This document shows, in pieces, positions 11,301 through 20,320 of a DNA stretch of 64,000 bases; position 1 is the first letter of the stretch; every line of letters starts with the position of its first letter. The translations under genes were made by a program, and so were the position numbers. Source of the DNA: Dipteris shenzhenensis. Its lineage: Eukaryota > Polypodiophyta > Polypodiopsida > Gleicheniales. The notes beneath the pieces were generated by a model. That model worked only from the letters and a program-made list of their open reading frames with translations, was not told the origin of the DNA and searched no databases. The stretch is from NCBI GenBank assembly GCA_047967505.1, contig CM106540.1; one strand, given 5' to 3'.

Positions 11301-11533
11301 TCCTCCTGAACACCGGAAACGACTGGACCTTCCTCTCCTGGGATCAGCGGAGGTGTGTTAGAGCGGCTACTACTCTCACTATCCGTGAAGAAGCCGAAGA
11401 GAAGATCACGTTGAGCCACATATCTGTCATGCCGTTCCTCGCGGGTTGTACGTGCCGATACTGGAGGTACAGGCTCCCGAGGCCGTTCCGGAGAGCGCGA
11501 TGTTCCCCCTGGCTCACTCCCAGCGTCATTCAT
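8255..11533 (-). CDS. Ty3/gypsy gag-protease with the first part of RT
   Basis: 1,092 residues from ATG at 11533. A Pro/Ser/Glu-rich head with a Gly run (~135-147) leads into a retrotransposon gag domain (~163-345; Y-P-K-F-S-G, then F-L-L-R-F-R-E). Next come an acidic stretch, two CCHC zinc knuckles (C-N-R-C-R-N-A-G-H at ~408 and C-F-Y-C-N-Q-P-G-H at ~499, with a degenerate third motif between them) and an aspartic protease active site L-D-G-G-S-G at ~768. The last ~50 residues are the beginning of RT (R-Y-R-M-N-P, L-L-K-V-G-F-I-Y-P). The frame then changes by -1 at a run of four C (8287-8290), so RT is split between this frame and the pol frame, which overlap by about 55 bases. Gag packages the RNA and the protease matures the polyprotein. 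Confidence 0.92.
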   Translation of the reverse strand: MNDAGSEPGGTSRSPERPREPVPPVSARTTREERHDRYVAQRDLLFGFFTDSESSSRSNTPPLIPGEEGPVVSGVQEEGESSGRSSPFDLTSTPPEDEASPLRNSPPPSPRRRRGGVPAGSGAPGPSPDPGRGGGGGGGGGGGGVLAVSSAAIPPLVPRMTVKYPKFSGRDKEDADAHILSFEMAWMVNTAPPVQATDLMKMATFIPTLQKQAAVWIAQYGATHFATFDLLRDAFLLRFREDKTRVHVLAKLGRLEQKNQEVEAYAARFRSLIRRLDAATTPAVPIQNAYFMEGLIKGLKRSLASLDLEALSLEEVVQAAVRAEQVLFTSKGRKGKVKYEEAEGDSDTDNEEESDQSDEEEDKRSMRRKAGKAAGKLFPEGSAAEAKSRDSGIGSSSKVHKDTWCNRCRNAGHLAEECGLNEWWCAICQTATHTTEIYRYNARIAPTPAVAAVVATPAAAPAAVPAAPAKRPWRPRTAGTGADEPAGERTFLCFYCNQPGHRKVDCELFKRHKAEKEATRGSGEGKSAPAVNAVLIIECDDASQQQDSKEPSPKSEEVPEVPAGVPVEGKVGGSASGDVLVVTRSQEKVREYKAQQEKGRPTALDWQAQQKVRSTVGEWVQKTPTVLPRPSAEKAVSVTENGAKVARRLQGEQPEATCLPTSQKDSLMTGEEGVEPYDLWQDLRKQQIHMTMEQLLALVPNFRSSLIKQLTEPVRAMESEMEAVTMEVSSDESAKPAAEVQPPVFDEAVPVISVTLENSRVGGVLLDGGSGVNILSEQMLVPLGITKWESAPFAVRMADQRRVQPLGLLRGLKMEVCGVKFEIAAVILRMEDISGSYPLLLGRPWLRQARVKQDWQSDRITIRKGKKKLKLSVHTKQGLRTPFRPTMVEGIHMMDGMGVEEEDDYFSRNTELVSLFEVDVVAVLKQYQHQIPSATQESSSSTKEPVEGSLPEGTGDMPDEAGVAEAERVFEQELRRSRRVKEDELLDLNLGTEEEPKNVRVSAKLDKGFRGKLETLLKSFKDVFAWDYTDLLGIDPKFYQHRINLQKDAIPVRQQRYRMNPNYAQRVKEELDRLLKVGFIYPRLTVQRGFRQ

Positions 11534-11618
11534 GCGCTAGTCCACGCACCGAGGAATCAGAGTATTACAGATGGGGAGCATCCAACCTCTCCGGGGTATC
11601 CACCGCGACGAACATAGA

Positions 11619-11636
11619 AATCTTCCGTGGTCGCCA
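11619..11636 (-). other. Primer-binding site of the young gypsy element
   Basis: On the + strand aatcttccgtggtcgcca ends in CCA like a tRNA 3' end, three bases (aag) from the 5' LTR. On the element strand this reads TGGCGACCACGG. It looks like the acceptor/T-arm half of a tRNA ending in GGUCGCCA; I cannot name the isoacceptor with certainty (Arg is a candidate). Confidence 0.65.
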
Positions 11637-11639
11637 AAG

Positions 11640-12142
11640 TGTTAGCCCTCTCTACTCTGAAGACTAACTCGAAACGCACTACTGCGACAGATTTACATGC
11701 GTAATCGAACTTCAGAACTGCGTATGAAAATTCATAGAGTAGAACAGTGATCGACAGAATCATTCATGATAAAACAATAAGGTAGATGCAATAGAATATC
11801 TGTATTACACTTCTCCGAGCAGTACAACACCGTACTCTCTGATACATAACAATGTTCCTCTTCTGATCACACTGATCCTTGCTCCGATCCTCATCAATGA
11901 GCCCCCTGAATGATCGCTCTCTTCTCTTTTATCTAACCGGCACACATAACTCCTTCACGGTTGCCGTGACGGTTGCCGTGATGGTTGCCGTGATGGTTGC
12001 CGTGCCTCTTCAGTTCTCCGCCTGGTCCTAGAACTTCCGTCTTTTCATATCTCACTATAAACTAGATACAACGTATTAATGATAATGATCTAAGGACTCC
12101 CCCCCTAGTTCCTCTTTGCTGTTGCTGCTTTTGCCCTTAACA
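11640..12142 (-). repeat. 5' LTR of the young gypsy element
   Basis: Same length and ends as 2425-2927, two substitutions apart. The promoter and transcription start should lie here, reading leftwards. Confidence 0.95.
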
Positions 12143-12193
12143 AATAGACCTTGAATGTATGCGATATATAGGGTTCATACATAGTGACCCTCC

Positions 12194-12440
12194 CTCGGGG
12201 GGGTCACTCATCACATGTAACCCTATCACGTGAGTTCAACAGAAGGATTTTTTTTATTTCTAAAATTTATAGAAATAAATATACATAAGGGACTATTTAA
12301 AATAGTTTTGAAAAAAATTTACAGATTTGTATAGAAAAGGGGTACATTTTATTAATGAAATTTTTTACAGATAAGGGACTTTAAATATAGGCCTTGAACG
12401 CACGTGATATAGAGGGTTTATACATAGTGACCCCCCCGAG
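12194..12440. mobile_element. Young hAT-like MITE, copy 2 (247 bp)
   Basis: Begins ctcgggggggtcact and ends agtgacccccccgag, a 15-bp perfect terminal inverted repeat. The target duplication GACCCTCC is present at 12186-12193 and 12441-12448. That target is itself part of the older MITE's terminal repeat. The inside is AT-rich with no coding capacity. It is in the opposite orientation to the copy at 26279-26524. Confidence 0.93.
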
Positions 12441-12469
12441 GACCCTCCTGAGCACATGCATAAGTGTCA

Positions 12470-13323
12470 TGGGCGCAAGATGTTGCTGATGGAGTGGGAG
12501 TTCCTAAAGTAGCTTTTTGGCCAATGTCTGCACGGTTCCATTCCACAATCCATTATTTACAACCTCTGCTCACATCTGACCGACGATCCCTGCCCATGTG
12601 TATGAAATAGAAAGTAGTTCCGTTGATGCTCTTCAACAAGAACTTCCTATTTACATGGTAGGTCCTCTTCTGGCTCTCAATCCCAATAGCCTTAAGCCAA
12701 GGCTTTTTGATGAGGATGATGAGTGTTTACAGTGGCTCAACTCTCAAGCTCCCTCATCTGTTCCTTATATATCTTTTGGCATAAGTGGATGTTGGCTGAG
12801 GCTGAAGTCAAGGAGTTAGCCCTGGGGTTAGAGGCTAGTGAGCAACCTTTTCTTTGGGTGTGCCGTCCAAAGTTGGTAGTAAAAAAGTTCACTGTCTCAA
12901 TATCTGACATCTTTTCAGGTCAAAGGAAATGATGCAGCAGGATTTTGTTGTGGGCACCTCAACATTCTGTTTTACAACATCCCTCTATTGGAGGATTTTT
13001 AACCTACTGTGGCTAGAATTCCACCATCGAAAGCATGTACATGGGAGTTCCAATGATTGGGTGGCCTAAAGTAGTTGACGAAATGGTAATTATGAGGTTC
13101 GTTTCTCAGGTGTGGAAGATTGGGCACAATAGTAAGAAGTGTGGCAATAGAGGAGGCGGTGAGGGCTTTATTCAATGGTCAGGAAGGAAAGGAAGCAAGG
13201 AGAAGAATCTCAAACCTGAAAGAGATAGTTAGAACATCTGTTGGGGATGGGGGGAGCTCCAAGAAGAATCTAGTACATTTCCTGAAACTTATGACTAAGA
13301 GAGCAAATGAAGCAACACATTGA
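12470..13323 (+). pseudogene. UDP-glycosyltransferase (UGT) relic
   Basis: Pieces in all three frames give the C-terminal half of a plant family-1 UGT. First D-G-V-G-V-P-K-V-A-F-W-P (~12485), then L-F-D-E-D-D-E-C-L-Q-W-L and S-V-P-Y-I-S-F-G. The PSPG box follows: W-A-P-Q-H-S-V-L near 12950, then H-P-S-I-G-G-F and T-Y-C-G-stop-N-S, where the box's invariant Trp codon has become TAG at 13014-13016. The C-terminal E-E-A-V-R-A-L-F and D-G-G-S-S-K-K-N end at a stop after 13320. Such enzymes transfer sugar from UDP-sugars to small molecules. At least two frameshifts and the PSPG stop make it dead. The N-terminal acceptor half is absent. It lies immediately beyond the nested MITE stack. Confidence 0.85.
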
Positions 13324-13640
13324 ACGAAAATCAGCCAACCATCCTCATGGAAAAATAAGTCTACGCTCAAAAATTCCACAACAAGGTTCTTGTTGCAAGG
13401 TCTAGCCAAAACGCTCTTGGTTGGCTCCATGAGGTGATTTGATCCCTTTTTTCAGCCTTTCCTATTGGAATAAGACGTACCCGGCCATGCACGCAAGGGA
13501 CATTAGACAAATCTCTATATAGGAAATTGCTAGGTAACTAGGAAATTTCAGCGTATTTCCTAAATAGGAAGAGAAATTTTCTCCTCTTTATTTAGATGCG
13601 ATATTCCAACCTTGGCTTATATGGCCAAATTAATTGGTTA
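13324..13640. other. No gene seen
   Basis: Downstream flank of the UGT relic. It contains only short open frames without family character. Confidence 0.5.
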
Positions 13641-14475
13641 ATGATTTTTTTGGGTGCGCTTTGTTTCGAAAGCTTTTTGCAACGATACTTTGGGTAGGTC
13701 CTTCATGTTTGTCGGTGCTTTGGTGCTTGTTATCCCTTGGAGTCTGACCTTCTCTATGGATGAATTTCTATACCATGGCTATCTAGTGTGGGTGGATTTT
13801 TCAAATCTCCTACCTTGGTTGGGTGAGTCCATCTAAAGGATTGCTACAACACAGGAGAAAGTGTTGCTTATTCCTCCGACTATGCATTCCCCTTTTGTTC
13901 GTAAGAGGGCTTGGATCTTATGGGATTGCACCCAGCCAGTTTCAGATTTTATTGAGGTTAAATTCCCAAGCAAGATTTTGTTTGCTCAACAAGTCACATA
14001 TGGGCCATTCCCAGATTCCTGCTTCATTTGTAACCAGATGGGTGATTTCACCAAAGCTTGTCCAGAGAGGCTAGCTAGCACGGTCCTTGCGAGAGCAAAC
14101 AAGGTCTATTCACCATTGGATTCGAGCATGCAAGAGAGTGCACCGAATGCAATCATGGATCCATGGGGGCCAATACACAGTCCGATGATGACCAACAGAG
14201 GGTGGTGGGTAAAAAAGGTAACTCCAAGGTGGTCGACTCCAGTGAGAAGCCCATTCAGAGTGTTGGCCCATTGCATGAAGCCCTCATAGTTCATGATAAG
14301 GAGTTATTAGTGTTGGATTCAACAACTGTGGTCTCTCAAGTTCCAGACACTCCACAGATTGCCTTGCATGGTGATCAAGATCTTCCTAGCACCAACCATA
14401 AAAAAAGACTCCTCGGCAAAAAATCTCAACCAAGCCTGCATGAAGATCATCATGAAATCATAAGTAGGTGAGACC
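13641..14475 (+). pseudogene. LINE ORF1 (gag-like, DUF4283 plus zinc knuckle) relic
   Basis: The translated pieces V-L-V-I-P-W-S-L-T-F and Y-L-V-W-V-D-F-S-N-L-L fit the plant LINE ORF1 N-terminal domain (usual form: P-W-x-P-x-F ... P-V-W-V-x-L-P-x-L-P). At ~14020 there is a zinc knuckle C-F-I-C-N-Q-M-G-D-F-T-K-A-C in which the His of the CCHC set is Asp, so metal binding would be weakened. A Ser/His-rich tail continues in another frame to ~14470. Frameshifts between 13820 and 14170 show decay. No endonuclease or RT follows within the next kilobases. Confidence 0.6.
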
Positions 14476-14884
14476 ATCATTGCCACCCATCAGCTAAAAA
14501 CTTCATGAAGAGAATATAAGAAGTTGCGAGGTCCATTGTGTAGGGGAAAGAGAAATTATTTAATTTCTTTAGAGAGGCCTACACAGTCCTTCTAGGCTAG
14601 TTGTCATTTGTTGATGCTTGGAGTTTGATGCTTGTAGAGTCATGCTTTGTAGTGCCTTTGCTTAGCTTAGTTGTTACCGATCGTGCTAAAGCTGTCTTAG
14701 AGTAGATGTTGTTGAGCAGTCGGGTGGGGTGTTGTTTGTTATTGATGCTCGCTTAGGTTGTTGTAAGAGTCATTTCTCAATTTGCGGAGCATATGAGTCG
14801 ATGTATAGGAAGGAGTCCTTGCTTGTATCTATACTTACACTAGAATAGGTTGAGTCACCCTTTTTTTCTCTTAGAGTCTATCTT
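14476..14884. other. No gene seen
   Basis: T/G-rich sequence with scattered stops in all frames. It may be the tail of the LINE relic. Confidence 0.4.
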
Positions 14885-15375
14885 AGGGAACGTCACAGAA
14901 TGCTATTCTACGAAATGAAAAAATCTCAAAGAACTCAAGGAATGAAACCTCACAACCTCAAAGCTCTCATAGAATAAAGAACTCTCAATGAATATATCTC
15001 TCTCTTTTTCAATTGGAAAAGAAATGAGTGGAATGAATACCTCTTTTTCTCTCACAGAAGAAAGAACTCTCAGTGAACAGAAATGAATTACGGAAATTTC
15101 TCTCACCACAATGAACTGAAATCTTTCATCATCAGAATCAAAGGTAGAACAATCAATCTCACTATCGATCTCTCACACTCTTGCAATGATCACGATGCCT
15201 CAACAGAAGGAAAAGGAGCTCTAACATAGTGAAAAAATATGGAGAGGGGAGAGGAGAAGAGATTGAGATGAGGAGAGAGGGCACAGCTAGAGAGAACACC
15301 ACAAATGACTAACTATACACTAGATTTAGTTGAAAATAAAGAATATATACAAACCCCTTCATGGTTAGGGTTGCT
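14885..15375 (-). repeat. copia leader, degenerate primer-binding site and LTR fragment (copia D)
   Basis: Positions 15230-15375 match the copia B LTR (1493 onwards) closely. 15218-15229 (gctctaacatag) is a decayed form of the initiator-Met primer site gctctgatacca. 14885-15217 is leader-like, with repeated ctctcaa/aactctcaat. No coding part of this copy remains next to it. Confidence 0.75.
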
Positions 15376-15640
15376 TAGCATAGAAATGTGATAAGGTGGT
15401 ACATTAGCTACCAGATTTTGCAATGGTAGCTACCAGTACTAACCTCCATTAAAAAATAAGAAAGGGGCATCAAGCATTCACCAAAACCCTATGACATGAC
15501 TATTAGTAGAAAGAGTTGATGAAGCACATTCATATGAGCTATTAAGCACCAAATTGAAAATTTGTATGATAAAATACATGAGAAAATTGAGCATCTAGTA
15601 GAAAGTTGTCCCAAACATAGGTATCAAGTTGAGCTTCTGA

Positions 15641-16365
15641 TTACATGAAATATCACATGAGTGTATGTCTCCGACATCGTAGGTTGGACATAAGAGAAAG
15701 GATTTACTGTGGTAGATTAGGCCTTCATGGGCACACAAAGGCTATTGGAAGTTTATGTAGAAAGAGTTTGGAGACATGCCGAAGAAGTTTGATAATTAAA
15801 GGGTGCATTGGGGCAAGACGGTTGGACACTGTAGGTACTTCGCACCTCGGGGCAGGCAGAAGGGAAGGCTACAAGGCATGGGTGGTAAGTTTGTTTCTCT
15901 TATTATTTATTATTCTATTTGTTTACTTACCCATACATGGCACTTAATCTAAATATCTTAATTTGGTTCCAGTGGAATCTGTGATTGGTTGTCCTCCTAT
16001 AGACACATGGCAAGTAGGGCCGAAGCCATTTTTCTAGGAGCTAGAGCATCAGGGGTACAAGATAGATTGGGATCCAATGATTGCTTGGCATGTAAGTCTA
16101 CTCCAATAATCATTGTTCTCAAGCATGTTTGATCGTACCATTTATTTAATAATTAAGATGTAATCTCATTTTTTACATTGCTTTATTCTTAGGGTGGACA
16201 TGTGGAAACCCTAGGCGACACAGGAGGAGGAGCTCGCTGGTAGAGACCCAAGGGAGAGAGAGGAGATTGTGGGATCAAGAAGAGGTGGAGAGATCAAGGG
16301 ATCTGACAGAGGTAGAGGGGCTGAGGGATCAAGCAAAGGCATGGGGACATTCTAGTATTTCAGAG
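15641..16365 (+). pseudogene. CACTA-type (Ptta/En/Spm-like) second protein, exon relic
   Basis: Three exon-like blocks separated by clean introns: 15885-15972 (donor gtggtaagt, acceptor ttccag) and ~16092-16192 (gtaagt...cttag). The first block ends R-R-L-D-T-V-G-T-S-H-L-G-A-G, almost the same as R-R-L-D-V-V-G-T-S-H-F-G-A-G at the end of the exon in 62908-63765. Both are followed by a GTAAGT donor after the same V codon. The third block is an R/G/E-rich tail. The exon layout and motif mark it as a decayed relative of the CACTA protein near the right edge of the window. Stops inside block 2 show it is not functional. Family placement is from the motif only. Confidence 0.6.
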
Positions 16366-16620
16366 GAATATTAGTAGTCATTTTTCCTTTTGTATTTAGC
16401 ATATCTTTGGCAATTTCACCATTTTGTATCTCATCTTCAAATTTTATACTACCCTCTTTGAAAGGGAAATTTTATAACAATACATGATGATTTGATAGTT
16501 TTAGGCAATTTTGCATGTTCCTACATCGGTTGTTGGCATGTTGTAACTCTTACCTTTTAATAAAATACATACAATAGTGGAGTAGAATGGGGTTGAAACA
16601 AGCCCTATTCTACCCCATAA
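16366..16620. other. AT-rich 3' flank of the CACTA exon relic
   Basis: T-rich sequence with polyadenylation-like motifs and no coding potential. Confidence 0.4.
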
Positions 16621-16644
16621 ATGTTTTTTAGGCTTTTGTAAAGT

Positions 16645-16700
16645 GTCAGTATATACTGATGCTTATTAGTGTTGGTATATACCGACACTAATACTGATGC
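16645..16700. repeat. Cluster of small palindromes, possible CACTA subterminal repeats
   Basis: cagtatatactg is a perfect palindrome and agtgt-y-ggtatatacc-r-acact a nearly perfect one; atactgatgct recurs twice. A TAGTG/CACTA motif is embedded. Placement downstream of the CACTA exon relic suggests decayed subterminal repeats. Confidence 0.5.
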
Positions 16701-16879
16701 TCATTTGCCGATACATATATTGATGATTTTTTGATGCTTTGTGATATGAAAAAAAAAGTGTAATTTTTGTCAGTATTAGTGTCAGAAACCAACCAATACC
16801 TTTTAGTGTGTTCTCCTTGCTCCTCCTCACATCCCTGAGTTCCCATGCACATATCTTTGTGTACCATTCTCAAATTTCT

Positions 16880-18110
16880 TGTTGTATCGATAAATGATGT
16901 CCTTGGTATTCAATGCATCTTATACCATGCTCTACAACACCCCACCTAACCATTCACCCTGAAGTTGTAGCATATTCTCCAAGCCAAATCATGATGCCAA
17001 CCCATTGACAACACATCATATACAAAGTTAGTATGAGACTCAAAGGAGATGCCCCAAATATTATTCCTTATAGACATTAAGAAGTCTCCCTCATAATGTT
17101 GGCACCATCTACTCCCACAACGATTGTTGGAAGATACTTGCAGCATCAATTCTAGTGACATTTTGTACATTGATGCTAGAGGATTTCTTTGCTTAGGCTT
17201 CCATTGAATGAAAGTGTGTCTTCATTTCTTTGAAGTTGGAGCATTCATTTCCAACATTCAATCATTGACCACCTCATCTATGCTTGCATCCTGATCCATG
17301 GGCACATATTGTTGCAATGGGCTTCCACCCAGTTACTGTAAGGTAATCTGGTTGATGGGCCACTTAACTAGGCTGAAACAACCAACGTCTTGCATAAAAA
17401 AATTTAAGCCACTTCTAATAGTTTGTTCTTTCTTCTCAATACCCACACAATGCAATTGTTACCCAATTGATCAAAGTTTATAGAGTAATCTAGAAAAACA
17501 TCCAAGATCACACCTAGGCCCCATGCTTTTCTTTTTTCTCTCATCCCACGAGACACCTTTTTCTCCTGCCAAGATTCATGAATGCGGTTGTCAATTTCTA
17601 ATAAAGAAACTAGCATAGGCTTAACACATGGTCGCTCAAGCTCCTTTGGTATATATCCTTGGGATATTGATTTATCTAAAGCATCACCAACGTGTTTTGT
17701 AGAGGCCTTAGGCCATCTGACAACACTCCAAAGTGCTTTATTGATAAGCACTGCATGCATAGTGCAAAATGGCAAGAGCGTGTCATTATTGATAGAATTC
17801 TATACTTCTATCGATACCTTTTTTGCCCCAATCTTCACACCACTAGAGTAGCCCTCTGGGTCTATCAAACACAAGACTGCAACCACTTCATTCCCTGCCA
17901 TCATCGTGACTTTGTCCCCACATCAGGTGGCCATTCCCTACCATTCCAAGTATGTAAAATAAAAATACGAATAAATTACAACCAAATGATTTCATTAGAC
18001 AATATCAAACAAGTTGAATTGATAAGTCCAGAATCCTATCGGGTGTGGTTGTGGAGCATGGAACTGGTGCCATTCTCTCCATCAGCTGTTAGGAAGTGGC
18101 ACTAGTGCCA
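16880..18110 (-). other. Unassigned relic, weak minus-strand open frames
   Basis: Minus-strand frames at 17170-16946 and 17775-17404 (123 codons) have ordinary amino-acid composition, for example W-S-V-V-R-W-P-K-A and W-Q-E-K-K-V-S-R. I recognise no domain. Stops interrupt any longer reading. It could be part of a decayed DNA transposon. Coding status is uncertain. Confidence 0.3.
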
Positions 18111-18144
18111 TTCTCTTATCTCTCTATGAGGTTGTGGAGAATAG

Positions 18145-18366
18145 CACTGTAGACATTCTCAATATGAGGTATGAAGGAAGACACTCATAGTCACAAGCCC
18201 ATAGGGAGTTTTCCATTGCCCCCCTTGCAAGGGAAGCATGGCATCAATACCATGGTCCCCCTTGTAGGGGAAGCATGTCATTCTCAATATGAGGTATGAG
18301 GTAAGGCACTCATAGTCACAACCCCATAGGGAGTTTGCTATTGCCCCCCTTGCAAGGGAAGCATGG
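18145..18366. repeat. Direct duplication, ~125-bp spacing
   Basis: A block containing cattctcaatatgaggtatga, cactcatagtcacaa and gcaagggaagcatgg occurs at about 18148-18243 and 18272-18366 with few differences. Confidence 0.85.
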
Positions 18367-18369
18367 ATT

Positions 18370-18504
18370 TACTATGTTAACTAACACACGCATATCTAGA
18401 CCAATTAACTAACTAGTTAACTAATGAATTAGTTAACTAAATAATTACTTAACTAACTAATTAGCTGACTAAGTAATTAATTAAATATACTAATCAATCA
18501 AGTA
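18370..18504. repeat. AT-rich ttaactaa simple repeat
   Basis: Degenerate array of ttaactaa/ctaatta units, similar in kind to the tract at 49545-49740. Confidence 0.8.
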
Positions 18505-19760
18505 CTAGCTGGTACACATTCCATTTGTTGAGTGTCGCTATTGATATCAAGAACCATATGGAATTCGTATTTGCCATTAGAGCATAGTTCTCATCATAGC
18601 CTTGACCATATTGCTATGCAAATCCTTTTGCAACTAGTCTACTTTGTATCTTTCAATGCTTCCATCTAGATTGTGCTTCACCCATTTGTTTGCTATAGCC
18701 GTATTTACTGGTGGAAGGTTGCATAATTCCCAAGTATTATTCTTGTACAAAGCTTCCATTTCTTCATTCACAGTAGTTTGCCCTTCTGGCTTGTCAACTA
18801 CGTCTTTGAAGTACACTGGCTCTTCTGTAGCCATGATGGTAGTCATAAGAGAATAATTGGTGGTTTCAACATGAATTGCTTTGCCTTTTTGACCATATGT
18901 TAATCTGGATGGAGTTCTGCTTTCCCTAGTAGACTGTCTGAGTTGCTGTGGCTCTTCTTGGGGTGCTCTTCTTCCTTTCAGCTCTTGCGTTCTCCTGAGG
19001 AGTATCTGCACATGTGAATTGTCTTTGAATGCCATGACTTTTCCAAAAGTTCATGAATGCTAAAGACATGTGTTCACCTCCTCTGTATGATCTCATGACT
19101 TTTATCTTTCTGCCTGTCTGGTTTTCTACCATGGATTTGAATTCTTGAAATTTGGATAAGACTTCAGATTTCTCTTTTAGAAAATAGATCCAATAATATT
19201 TACGATAGTCGTCGATGAAAGTCAAGTAGTAAAGTGAACCATTGATGCTGTGGGTTTGGGCATAACCCCATACATCTGTATGTATCAAATCAAGAATACC
19301 TCATGCTCAAGAGGTGCTTCTGTCAAAGTTGATTTGATTTTGTTTATCGAAGCAGCATGCTTCGCAAACTTTTCCAAGAAATTGAAGCTTAGGAATTCCA
19401 ATTGCCATATTCTGATTTTCAAGCTCTCTCAAGCTTTTGAAATTGACATGTTCATATCTCTTGTGCCATATTGCAAAAAGTGGCATCTTTTGAGTTTAAG
19501 CTGACATGGCATGCAAATATGGTACTGGGAAGTAGCAAGCTAAGGGTGTCCACTTTTTGTTCACTCCATAATCCTTAGGAGGTGGAAAAACAAGCTTTTT
19601 AGCACACAAAAATACAAATCTCACGTACTTCCCTATGGATCTAGTCTTTGAAGTCTTCAGACACAACGTCACACATGCTATTGTGCATAAAATGGTATAG
19701 TCTAATCGAAAATTTGATGCACACACAAAAAATTTCTTTGTGTCACATGGCATGGTTCCA
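18505..19760 (-). pseudogene. Ty1/copia pol relic (GAG-pre-integrase, integrase core, RT start), copia C
   Basis: On the minus strand from ~19550: I-W-H-K-R-Y-x-H-V-N (GAG-pre-integrase), G-K-V-C-E-A-C-C (zinc finger), H-T-D-V-W-G and T-F-I-D-D-Y (first two core acids), E-x-x-x-F-M-N-F-W and Q-E-N-A-R-A-E-R near the third acid. Then come the RT start N-N-T-W-E-L-C and K-W-V-K-H-N, and L-I-S-I-A-T-L-N-K-W at ~18530. R-G-G-E replaces the usual D-R-G-G-E context and several frameshifts exist. It shares with copia B the TAG (18614-18616) in place of CAG after G-F-A. The element is cut at 18505 beside the ttaactaa repeat and upstream of ~19760. Confidence 0.85.
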
Positions 19761-20320
19761 GGGCGGTCACACCTTTGTCACGAGCAAAGAGTGTCATATT
19801 AAATTCTAAATTTCTCACTCATTTTAGATTAAATGTTATTGAAACTTTGTAGATGGTCCTATTACATTATGTAGAGCTTAACTTGATTTATTGGTAATTA
19901 TTTGAATGATTTATCTAATTATAAATAATTATTTATAATAAAAAAAGTCATAAAATACATGCATTTTAGTAGCACACCACATTTTTTAAGTATTTTGAAT
20001 AATTAAGAAAATCCAATTCGGTGGAAGGTTAGTAGGCACATAAGGGTGTGTGGTTCAATCATCAAATCCCAAATCCAACGGTTAGATTTAGGAAGATTGA
20101 AGTTTTATTTTTACTTTTACTCCTTAGAAGATCAACAAAGAATATTAAAAATAAATCTAGTAATTCTCAAACATGACCAAACATTTCAAAAATGTCAATA
20201 TTTTTAGTCCTCCTTATGATGAATAAGAGGAAAAAAATTTGGTTAAATTTGAGTAAGGGAAATGTACAATATGGCCTCCAAGAGTGAAATCTCCCTTTTG
20301 TGGGGGAAAAAGGGCCACCC
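19761..20320. other. AT-rich sequence, no gene seen
   Basis: Stops in all frames and only short A/T runs. Nothing recognisable. Confidence 0.5.

Larger units (their letters stand above)
2425..12142 (-). mobile_element. Young, nearly complete Ty3/gypsy LTR retrotransposon (9,718 bp)
   Basis: Two 503-bp LTRs (2425-2927 and 11640-12142), both TG...CA, differ by eye at only two positions. The flanking bases 2420-2424 and 12143-12147 are both AATAG, a perfect 5-bp target duplication. Read on the minus strand the element has: LTR, primer-binding site, gag-protease frame, RT-RNase H-integrase frame, a long extra coiled-coil extension, LTR. The D-G-G-S-G protease motif and the single RNase H are typical of plant non-chromovirus gypsy elements; the integrase carries a G-P-Y motif and no chromodomain was seen. 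LTR near-identity means insertion was recent compared with everything around it. It sits inside the old MITE. Confidence 0.95.
1855..12452. mobile_element. Old hAT-like MITE, split by two later insertions
   Basis: The left end at 1855 (cttggggggttcgct) and the right end (agtgaccctcc at 12183-12193 plus tgag at 12449-12452) match the terminal inverted repeat of the younger MITE copies (ctcgggggggtcact / agtgacccccccgag), with a few changes. Flanks 1847-1854 and 12453-12460 are both CACATGCA, a perfect 8-bp target duplication. Positions 1855-2035 align with the first two thirds of the young copies. About 360 bp with GA repeats (~2030-2395) has no counterpart there. Then 2396-2424 and 12148-12193 resume the alignment around the gypsy insertion. 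The element carries no gene. The 8-bp duplication suggests a hAT-type transposase acted in trans. Confidence 0.8.

Noticed and set aside
8369-11617. Plus-strand frames over the gag-protease region
   Set aside because: Shadows of the minus-strand gag frame, which has zinc knuckles and a protease motif.
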